From Stenotrophomonas nematodicola (GTDB lineage: Bacteria > Pseudomonadota > Gammaproteobacteria > Xanthomonadales > Xanthomonadaceae), in NCBI RefSeq assembly GCF_009467805.1, contig NZ_WIAY01000004.1, positions 310,001-374,000 on the forward strand: DNA of 64,000 nucleotides. The letters run 5' to 3'. Position numbers and translations under genes: made by a program. The number at the start of each line of letters is the position of its first letter. Position 1 is the first letter of the stretch. Under the pieces are notes generated by a model. It saw nothing but the letters and a program-made list of their open reading frames with translations. It ran no database searches and was not told the origin of the DNA. Of the stretch, positions 56,801-64,000 are shown piece by piece.

Positions 56801-57700
56801 CGGCGTGCTGGCGCTGGCGTCCATGCCCGGCACCAGCAGCGCCAGGTCCAGCTCGCGGCTGCGTGCGCTGGCCTTCCACACCGGGTCGGTGCGGCCATCG
56901 AACACCAGGCTGGCCTGCAGCGGTGCCGGCGCGTTGCCGGCGATGGCCACTTCCATATGCCCCAGGTCGCCCCGCGCCACCAGCCCCAGACGCGCCGGCG
57001 TACGCCCGCGCGGCGCCGGCATCAGCGCGCCGATGGTGATGTCGGTGTCGTAGTCGCTGCGCGGCAGGTAATGGCCATCGACACGGAAATCGCCCATGTC
57101 GCTGTCCACCTTCAGTTGGGTGGCGCGGAACTCACCGTTGGCGATTTCGATTCCGCCGCGCACCTTGGCGATATCGATCAGCGGCTGCTGCGCCTGGGTG
57201 ATGCGGAACCCGTCGATGATGATCGTGTCGGCCTGCATCGCCAGCGGCATCTCGATCTGCGGCAGCGAGCCCGGCCACGACGGCAGCTCGAACGGCTCGT
57301 CGCTCTTGGCCAGGTTCAGCGTGGCGTTCTTGATCTGCAGCGCGTCCAGCTGGAGTTTGCGCCCCAGCAGCGGCCGGATGTCCGGGTCCAGGTAGGCGCG
57401 CTCGGCGGTGAAATGGATGTCGTCGTAGCGGAACACCAGATCGTGCAGCACCAGCGGTCCGGCGACCGGGCCTTCGACCCTGCTCCAGGTCAGCGAGGCC
57501 CCCACCGGCAGCCGCGCCTTCACCTGGGCCAGCAGCACGTCGCGGCCGGCCACGGTCTGCAGCAGCCAATACAGCAGCAGCAGGGCCAGCAGCACCAGAC
57601 CCAGTACGGTGAACCCGGACCAGGCCCAGAACCGGCGCTTGCGGTAGAAACGCACCCGCGGCGGTGGCGTGGTGGGCGCAGAAGGCGTCGGCGTACTCAC
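53858..57700 (-). CDS. tamB: Translocation and assembly module protein TamB
   Basis: A 1280-residue inner-membrane-anchored periplasmic protein with a GTG start. One TM helix near the N-terminus (FWAWSGFTVLGLVLLALLLL), a long beta-helical/taco region, and the C-terminal DUF490/TamB domain containing ADLDLERLDRGTSVSEDVVV, ISPKLYIGYGVSLVGSGSVL and ending GSLNWRREK. With TamA it helps insert outer-membrane proteins and is implicated in phospholipid transport between membranes. GTG overlaps the tamA stop (GTGA) and has GGAG about 8 nt upstream. Confidence 0.95.
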   Translation of the reverse strand: MSTPTPSAPTTPPPRVRFYRKRRFWAWSGFTVLGLVLLALLLLYWLLQTVAGRDVLLAQVKARLPVGASLTWSRVEGPVAGPLVLHDLVFRYDDIHFTAERAYLDPDIRPLLGRKLQLDALQIKNATLNLAKSDEPFELPSWPGSLPQIEMPLAMQADTIIIDGFRITQAQQPLIDIAKVRGGIEIANGEFRATQLKVDSDMGDFRVDGHYLPRSDYDTDITIGALMPAPRGRTPARLGLVARGDLGHMEVAIAGNAPAPLQASLVFDGRTDPVWKASARSRELDLALLVPGMDASASTPMALDVQADGKGGQANLRGTFKQGDIALELAPSKVGLADQVLTVAPLQLKGFGGQARLEGTADFTDRENASLRFSIVANDLTFVPAADPSAPDAAAPVPVTLTEARMGLAGTLKAWAAVGKASVEREKQNADLQFDIRGNDQAALIKQLQASTPGGALDVTGRVAWAPQLDWDAAVKLADFDPGYFVPGWDGRLSGALASKGRQVPPPANSPAGTPGSYEATVDVPGIKGTLRKRALDAKGQFALRGTQGEGNVALALGNSRLTAKGSVGDRLDIDARLEPVQLDDLLPGSSGSLRGHVLVKGPRTAPDISADLVGSGLRWDDWSAEAISIKGRLPWQGDSGTLALQGSKVQVGMLLDTLNVDARGSLSNLRVDAQTRNELGAVALQGGVRQQGQTWRGDLSSLRIAPVKGDAWTLRGPSTFSVQGSAFTLSDTCLGAATGGALCASANWPRDGLQVRGDALPLALVQPWLPPQSGRRIYLRGELTLDASIRPRGNAWEGAVKVASLEGGIRLGDNARGELVRYDQFSVNVDMTPAQINAKLGVGFQGNGFVDAKVQTGWDAGAPLNGELYLNMSRLYWLELFSPDIVRPTGLIEGHVSLRGTRGTPSLGGEATLSNFNGEFPALGLTFAEGKGSFTAQPDGSAKITAQANSGKGTLYVDGGLSWFGDAQPLQLHIHGENVLLANTPELRVVANPDLDFTLAGTAMQLRGSVHVPEADLDLERLDRGTSVSEDVVVLDPVDPEETPTSPLDMDLTVSLGDKVKMSGFGLKGALGGKMQVWSRPGREMTANGGLEVSGRYKAYGQDLTITRGNLNWNYNAVSDPRINIRAERRVGDVTAGIDVTGRAQSPRVDVWSEPAMSQSEALAYLVLGRSLTGASSDQAQQVNAASAALSAGSGLLAAQLGAKLGLDDAGVSQSRALGGSVIGVGKYISPKLYIGYGVSLVGSGSVLTLKYLLRRGFDLELESSTVENRGSLNWRREK

Positions 57701-59481
57701 AGGTCCGCTCCGATGTTCAGATACAGCTGGAACTGCGAATCGGGGTTGTTCAGGCCGTGCGCGATGTCCACGCGCACCGGCCCCACCGGTGATTTCCAGC
57801 GCACGCCGAAGCCCACGCCGGTATGCAGATCGATGGTGTTGTCGAACGCGCTGCCGGTGTCGACGAACACGGCCGCCCCCCACGGCCCACCTTTGAAGTA
57901 ATGCTCGTACTCGGCCGAGCCGATCACCAGGTTCTTCGCGCCCAGCGCGTACTTGTCCGGGGCCGGCGTGCGCGGGCCCACTTCACGGAAGGCGTAGCCG
58001 CGGATGCTGCGGTCGCCACCGGCGAAGAAGCGCAGGCTCGGCGGCATGGCCACCAGGTCACTGGTCCAGGTGGTGCCACCTTCGCCGCGCAGGATCAGGC
58101 GGTCGCTGTCACCGAGCGGCACGTACCAGCGCAGCCGGACATTGGCCTGCACGAAACTGGTGTCCGAGCCGGCGCCCTCGATGCCGCCGCGCAGGGTCGC
58201 GCTGCCGCTGATGCCCCGGCGCGGGAACAGTTCATCGTCCACATTGACGTAGTCGGCCACCAGCTGCGGATACACCAGGGTGGAGGTGTTGTAGACCGCA
58301 TCGGTGAACTCGGTACCCGACGCGTACCGCCAGCGCTCGCGCAGCGCGTTGACCGAGGCGATCGCAGTCCAGTGTTCGTTGATTTCACCGCTGCGTCCGG
58401 CGCTCAGCTTGAAGTTGCGCAGGTCGATGTAATCGGTCTGCTCGTCGTAGGCGCTGGCGGTGAAGGCATACCAGCCGTCAAGCCAGTTGAACGCGGGAAT
58501 GCGGTAGCTGGTCAGCAGGCTCTTGCGCTTCTGCGCATAGTCCAGCTGGGTGTTCATCTTGTGGCCGCGGTTGTTGAGGAAACGCCGCTCGACGCCACCG
58601 CGCACACCGGCACCGCTCTCACTGCCGTAGCTCAGGCCGGCGGTGTAGATGGTGCGCTTGGCCCGGGTCAGGTTGACGTCCACCGGCACATCCCCGTTCC
58701 CGTCGGCCTGGTCCGGGCGCGGCTGGATGTCGATCACGCTGAAGTAGTCCAGCTTGGTCAGCGACTCGCGCAGCCGGTCCAGTTTGCCTTCATGGAAGTA
58801 GCTGCCCTTGTCCCAGTACACCAGCGGATCGAACAGCTTGTCGACGAAGTAGTCCTGGTGGAAGCGGATGTCGCCCATGTTGTAGCGGCGGCCGCTGTCC
58901 CAGGTCAGGTCGATGTCGGCCGCGTTCTCGGCGCGGGTGATCTGCACCTGGCGCTGGGTGTAGTCCGCATCGAAGTAGCCGCGCTCGGCCAGGCGGCGGG
59001 TCACGACGATCTTGCTGGCCTCGTAGGTGGTGTGCTCGAAACGCTGGCCCTTGCGTGGCTTGAACTTCTCCAGGTCTTCCTGCAGGTACTGGTCGTACTG
59101 CGCCGGTCCGGTGATGTCGATGTGCTCGCGCCGCACCAGGGTCGGCGGACCCTTGTCCACGTGGATCACCACCCGCAGGGTTTCGCCCTCGCGCGGGCTG
59201 TCGACCTTGATCACCGGGTTGTAGTAGCCGAACGGCTCCAGCGCTTCGCGGGTCTGGCGCTCGGCCTGGGACAGCAGGTACTCCAGGCGCGACTCGCCCT
59301 GGACCTTGCCGATGGTGTCGTACAGGGACAGCGAGACCTCGATGTTCTCGATCATCTCGGCGTCGTCGCCCTTGTCCAGTCCCTTGATGTCCACTTTCTG
59401 GATGGTCCCGCGCGCGTGTGCCACCGAGGCGGTGGCCAGCGTCAGGAACATCAGTGGCAGAGCGATTTTCGTTGGCTGCAT
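57697..59481 (-). CDS. tamA: Translocation and assembly module protein TamA
   Basis: A 594-residue outer-membrane Omp85-family protein. Signal peptide MQPTKIALPLMFLTLATASV, three POTRA-like domains up to about residue 280 (IQKVDIKGL; IVVTRRLAERGYFDADYTQR), then a 16-strand barrel with the Omp85 signature FFAGGDRSIRGYAFREVGPR and the closing strand FQLYLNIGADL. ATG 59481 lacks a clear ribosome binding site; ATGs at 59502 and 59511 are alternatives. Followed by tamB in a 4-bp overlap, the universal tamAB order. Confidence 0.95.
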   Translation of the reverse strand: MQPTKIALPLMFLTLATASVAHARGTIQKVDIKGLDKGDDAEMIENIEVSLSLYDTIGKVQGESRLEYLLSQAERQTREALEPFGYYNPVIKVDSPREGETLRVVIHVDKGPPTLVRREHIDITGPAQYDQYLQEDLEKFKPRKGQRFEHTTYEASKIVVTRRLAERGYFDADYTQRQVQITRAENAADIDLTWDSGRRYNMGDIRFHQDYFVDKLFDPLVYWDKGSYFHEGKLDRLRESLTKLDYFSVIDIQPRPDQADGNGDVPVDVNLTRAKRTIYTAGLSYGSESGAGVRGGVERRFLNNRGHKMNTQLDYAQKRKSLLTSYRIPAFNWLDGWYAFTASAYDEQTDYIDLRNFKLSAGRSGEINEHWTAIASVNALRERWRYASGTEFTDAVYNTSTLVYPQLVADYVNVDDELFPRRGISGSATLRGGIEGAGSDTSFVQANVRLRWYVPLGDSDRLILRGEGGTTWTSDLVAMPPSLRFFAGGDRSIRGYAFREVGPRTPAPDKYALGAKNLVIGSAEYEHYFKGGPWGAAVFVDTGSAFDNTIDLHTGVGFGVRWKSPVGPVRVDIAHGLNNPDSQFQLYLNIGADL

Positions 59482-59661
59482 GCGGACAGCATAACGGGCC
59501 ATCGCGGGCATGCGAAATCGGCGGGGGTGTTTCAGAACGACGGTGAAGGACCCGTTAAAGTCACGCAGAAAGTCGCCTTTGTCATGCACCGCAGGATCGA
59601 TACCTGCACGTCCTCGGACAGAAGCGTCCGCGACCGCACGCGCCCGTCCGCCACACACGAC

Positions 59662-59694
59662 GAAGGCGCGAACAGCAGGAGCCGTCGCGCCTTC
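59662..59694 (-). terminator. Hairpin after glyS
   Basis: A 10-bp stem GAAGGCGCGA / TCGCGCCTTC (59662-59671 with 59685-59694, loop 13 nt) lies 33 bp past the glyS stop codon; a second short stem GGGGC-GCAAT-GCCCC is at 59706-59720. The 245-bp gap 59482-59726 otherwise holds the tamA promoter region and no gene. Confidence 0.6.
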
Positions 59695-59726
59695 GGGATG
59701 GCTGCGGGGCGCAATGCCCCGTGGCC

Positions 59727-61897
59727 TCAGCTGGACAGGTGCTCGATCGCCGCCACGCTGCCCAGGCGATCGCCCAGACGCTTGAGCAGGGCCAGGCGGT
59801 TGGCACGCAGCGCGGGGTCCTCGGCGTTGACCATCACCGCATCGAAGAACGCATCCACCTGCGGACGCAGGCGGGCCAGGCGGTTGAGCACGCTGACATA
59901 GTCCTTCTGGTGCAGGCTGGCGTTGGTTTCCTCGATGGCCGCTTCCACCGCTTCGGCCAGTGCGCTCTCGGCCGGTTCGGCCAGCAGCGCGCGGTCGACC
60001 ATGCCCGGGATGTCGCCCTCGGCCTTGCGCAGGATGTTGCGGATGCGCTTGTTGGCGGCGGCCAGCGCCTCGGCTTCCGGCAGCGCGGCGAACGTGCCGA
60101 TGGCATCGATGCGGCGGTCGAAGTCGTACAGCGAGGCCGGCTTCAGGTCGGCCACCGCGTTGAAGTGCGTGGCCGGCACGCCCTTGTCGGCGTAGTAGCC
60201 CTTCAGGCGGTCGAGGATGAACAGGTGCAGGTCCGACGCCAACTGCCGCGCGTCAACCTCTTCAGACGGCTTGCTGGCGCCCACGGTGCGGATGCCTTCC
60301 TGCTCGGCCGCCTGGTTTGCACGCGCCGTCCTGAGCGCGGTACCGACGCTGATCGAGTGATTGACACCGTCCAGTGCACGCTGCAGCAAAGCGTTCAGAT
60401 CCAGGTCGAACCCGCTCTCGATCACCGTCCGCGCCAGCCCCAGCGCGTTGCGGCGCAGGGCGAACGGATCCTTGTTGCCGGTCGGCTTCAGGCCGGCGGC
60501 GAAACCACCCGCCAGGGTGTCGGCACGCTCGGCAATCGCCAGCACCTTGCCCAGCGGCGACAGCGCGATATCGTCGCCACCGAAGCGCGGCTGGTAGGCC
60601 TCGTCGATGGCCAGCGCCACCTCCGGCGACTCACCGCCGGCCAGCGCATAGTGGCGGCCGGCGATGCCCTGCAGCTCGGGGAATTCGTTGACCATGCGCG
60701 ACTGCAGGTCGTTCTTGGCCAGCACCGCAGCGCGTTTGGCCAGCACCGGATCCACGCCCACCTGCGGCGCGATCGCCTCGGCCAGCGCGACCACGCGCAG
60801 CACCTTGTCGGCCACCGAGCCCAGCCTGGCCTGGTAGGTCACCGTCTTCAGGCCCTCGCCCATCGACGTCAGGCCCTGCTTGAGGTCTTCATCGAAGAAG
60901 AACTTGGCATCGGAGAAGCGCGGGCGGATCACCCGCTCGTAGCCCTTGGCCACTTCGGCCACGTCCCTGGACTCGATATTGGCGATGCCGATGAATTTCT
61001 CGGTCAGCCTGCCGCCGGCATCGAGCACCGGGAAGAACTTCTGATTGATCTCCATCGTTTCGATCAGCGCTTCCTGCGGCACCGCCAGGAATTCGCGCTC
61101 GAAACTGCACAGCACCGCCGCCGGCCATTCGACCAGGTTGACCACCTGCTCCAGGTTGTCGTCTGTGATCCGCGCCTGGCCACCGGCCTGCGTCGCGGCG
61201 GCATTGACCGCCTCGACGATGCGGGTACGGCGCGCGTCGGGGTCGACCAGCACGAAGGCCGCCTGCAGCGAGCCGACGTAGTCGTCCGGCGACGTCAGCC
61301 ATACGGTCTTGTCGTGCATGAAACGGTGGCCGCGGCTCATGCGGTCGGCCTTCAGGCCGAGCACCTCGGCCTCGACGATGTCGCCGCCGTGCAGCAGCAC
61401 CAGCCAATGCACCGGGCGGGCGAAGCCGTAGGCGTGGCTGCCCCAGCGCATCGGCTTGGGAATCGGCATCGCCGCGATCGCCTCGCGCAGAATCTCCGGC
61501 AACAGCGTGGCGGTGCGCGCGCCCGGGGTGGTGGAGCGGTGCACGAAGCGCTCGCCCTTGGCATCGCTGGTGCGCTCCAGCGCGGTCCAGTCGATCCCGG
61601 CCTTGGCGGCGAAGCCCTGCAGTGCCTTGGTCGGCTGGCCGTCGGCATCCAGCGCGATGTTCAGATACGGGCCAAGCACTTCACTGTGCTGTTCGGGCTG
61701 CTCCACGGCCACGCCGGGCAGCAGCACCGCCAGGCGGCGCGGGGTCGACAGCGGCTTGGCATCGCCACGCTCGACGGCGACGCCGCGCCTGGTCAGGCCG
61801 TCCACAACACCCTCGAAGAAAGCCTGGGCCAGACCCGGCAGCGCCTTGACCGGCAGCTCTTCGGTACCCAGTTCGATCAGCAGCGGCAGCATCGTGC

Positions 61898-61901
<4 letters not shown>
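59727..61901 (-). CDS. glyS: Glycyl-tRNA synthetase beta subunit
   Basis: A 724-residue beta subunit starting [20 protein letters not shown]. Family segments: [60 protein letters not shown], and an HD-like/DALR C-terminal half ([20 protein letters not shown]). It binds tRNA-Gly and pairs with GlyQ as an alpha2beta2 enzyme. Start overlaps the glyQ stop by 4 bp. Confidence 0.97.
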
Positions 61902-62809
<908 letters not shown>

Positions 62810-62842
62810 GCGGCGGATTCTTGCCTGCAGGAGGGGTGCGCT

Positions 62843-62848
62843 AGTATA
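62843..62848 (-). promoter_or_regulatory. Candidate -10 element of glyQS
   Basis: TATACT on the minus strand, matching five of six -10 bases, inside a short dyad GCTA-GTA-TAGC. The start would be about 27 bp upstream of the glyQ ATG. No good -35 box is visible 16-18 bp upstream. Confidence 0.45.
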
Positions 62849-62892
62849 GCGACGACCACGCGGACACCGCCCCGGCACGCCATCGGGCCGGA

Positions 62893-62913
62893 CCGGCCGG
62901 CACGTCCGGCCGG
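62893..62913. repeat. Inverted repeat CCGGCCGG-CACGT-CCGGCCGG
   Basis: Two 8-bp CCGGCCGG units (each itself palindromic) flank CACGT in the gap between glyQ and the secretion ATPase gene. It can form a stable hairpin in either strand and lies about 95 bp upstream of the ATPase start. Function unknown; REP-like or regulatory. Confidence 0.45.
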
Positions 62914-63007
62914 CGGCACAGACCGCGTTGGCGCGTTCATGGACCGGTCCGGGGGGATACCGGCCACCCCATCACCGCGTGCACCGCACGCCATAAGGAC
63001 CTCGGCA

Positions 63008-64000
63008 GTGGATCAGCGCCCACCGGTTTCATTCGTCCCCGGCCCGGACGCCACCGCCCCGCTGCTGCCGGGCCGGCTTGGCTTCGACCAGGTTGCCGCG
63101 GCACTGGTCGCCGACGGCCTGGTGGCCGACAGCGATCTGGAGCGCATCCGCTTCTCCGCCCAGGGGGCACGCAATGCCAGTGAAGTCCATCCGCTGGTGC
63201 TGCTGGCCAATCTCAAGCTGGCCGCGGCCGGCGGCGGCGAGCTGGGCCTGGAGCGCCTCACCGAATGGCTGGCCACGCGCACCGGCACGCGCTACCTGCG
63301 GGTCGATCCGACCCGGGTCGATGTGTCCTCGGTGACCGCCCTGGTCTCCCATGCCTACGCACGCCGGCACCGCTTCCTGCCGCTGGCGGTGGACACCGAA
63401 CGGGTGCTGGTGGCCACCAGTGAGCCACTGGCGCAGGAATGGCTGCGCGACCTCCAGCACCTCACCCGGCGCCGGATCGAGCTGGCGATGGTCAACCCGC
63501 TGGACCTGCACCGCTACACGATGGAGTTCTACGGCGTGACCCGCTCGGTGCGCGGCGCGCGCGGCGATGTCCGCGGCGAGTCCAGCGGCACCCTGCCCAG
63601 CTTCGAGCAGTTGGTGGAGCTGGGCCGTGCCGGCGACGTCAATGCCGACGACCAGCACATCGTGCACATCGTCGACTGGCTGCTGCAGTACGCCTACGAA
63701 CAGCGCGCCTCGGACATCCACCTGGAACCGCGCCGCGACATGGGGCGCATGCGCTTCCGCATCGATGGCGTGCTGCACAAGGTGTTCGAGGTGCCGCCGG
63801 CGGTGATGACCGCCGTGGTCAGCCGTATCAAGGTCCTCGGTCGCATGGACCTGGCCGAGCGCCGCCGCCCCCAGGACGGGCGCATCAAGACGCGGTCGCC
63901 AGGCGGACGCGAAGTGGAAATGCGCCTGTCGACCATGCCCACCGCGTTCGGCGAGAAGTGTGTGATGCGCATCTTCGATCCCGATGCGGCCTTCAAGAGC
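63008..64000 (+). CDS. GspE/PilB-type secretion ATPase (partial, N-terminal part)
   Basis: The first 331 residues of a type II secretion / type IV pilus assembly ATPase, cut by the right edge. A GTG start with AAGGA 8 nt upstream. The N-terminal MshEN-like region (about 20-170: LVADGLVADSDLERIRFSAQ) is followed by the family-typical RASDIHLEPRRDMGRMRFRI, VSRIKVLGRMDLAERRRPQD and MRLSTMPTAFGEKCVMRIFD, leading to the Walker A outside the window. These hexameric ATPases power pseudopilus or pilus assembly. GspE versus PilB versus orphan member cannot be decided from this part. Confidence 0.9.
   Translation, partial: MDQRPPVSFVPGPDATAPLLPGRLGFDQVAAALVADGLVADSDLERIRFSAQGARNASEVHPLVLLANLKLAAAGGGELGLERLTEWLATRTGTRYLRVDPTRVDVSSVTALVSHAYARRHRFLPLAVDTERVLVATSEPLAQEWLRDLQHLTRRRIELAMVNPLDLHRYTMEFYGVTRSVRGARGDVRGESSGTLPSFEQLVELGRAGDVNADDQHIVHIVDWLLQYAYEQRASDIHLEPRRDMGRMRFRIDGVLHKVFEVPPAVMTAVVSRIKVLGRMDLAERRRPQDGRIKTRSPGGREVEMRLSTMPTAFGEKCVMRIFDPDAAFKS

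Noticed and set aside
59482-59520. Possible leaderless start for tamA (TATGCT 6 bp before the ATG)
   Set aside because: No convincing -35 and several alternative ATGs; left as a note on start uncertainty.
62810-62960. T-box or other tRNA-sensing leader upstream of glyQS
   Set aside because: Leader would be about 27 nt, too short; T-boxes are not expected in gammaproteobacteria.

Overview
The window is high-GC DNA from a gammaproteobacterium of the Xanthomonas/Stenotrophomonas/Pseudoxanthomonas group (Lysobacterales). The evidence is the family signatures (TamAB, CzcCBA, glyQS, an S46 dipeptidyl-peptidase, a DcaP-type porin, an SSS-domain hybrid kinase next to acs) and two GTAG-type stem-loops resembling the REP-like repeats known from Stenotrophomonas. 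Coding density is high and most genes lie on the minus strand. I see no phage, insertion sequence, CRISPR array, rRNA or tRNA. The large plus-strand frames opposite minus-strand genes are GC-driven shadows.

Left part (1-24 kb): an edge-truncated cardiolipin synthase; rpmB-rpmG with a sigma70-like promoter and a terminator; a tightly overlapping five-gene operon of unknown function (160-aa, 571-aa membrane/coiled-coil, 64-aa and 182-aa proteins, then an AAA+ ATPase); a czcCBA metal-efflux operon preceded by a His-rich small protein; a DUF885 protein; a small envelope-glycan group (LAB_N protein, GT2 glycosyltransferase, nucleotide-sugar epimerase); a Cdd1-like protein; parB-parA-rsmG; a phosphopantetheinyl transferase; a GlsB/YeaQ membrane protein; exonuclease III; a coniferyl-type aldehyde dehydrogenase.

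Middle (22-36.6 kb): an acetate/carboxylate utilisation locus. A DcaP-like porin and an MHS-family symporter are transcribed away from acs, which is followed by a LuxR-type response regulator (CrbR-like). The SSS-PAS-kinase-receiver hybrid (CrbS-like) sits just beyond mntP. A 16-bp motif occurs once in each orientation in the porin/acs intergenic region. mntP carries a yybP-ykoY manganese riboswitch and, upstream, an MntR-type inverted repeat. A second histidine kinase is divergent from a TPR protein with a degenerate GGDEF domain.

Right-centre (36.6-51.5 kb): the most unusual block. A 9.5-kb gene for a 3183-aa exported DUF11/SdrD-B repeat protein overlaps by 4 bp a 1118-aa predicted outer-membrane barrel protein, followed 10 bp later by an OmpA-domain protein. 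An OmpR-type response regulator lies immediately upstream, and three 10-bp direct repeats sit just upstream of a candidate promoter for the giant gene. This looks like a regulated surface-display operon; I know of no characterised system with this arrangement.

Right end (51.5-64 kb): a DPP11-type S46 peptidase, tamA-tamB, glyQ-glyS, and the start of a GspE/PilB-type secretion ATPase cut by the window edge.
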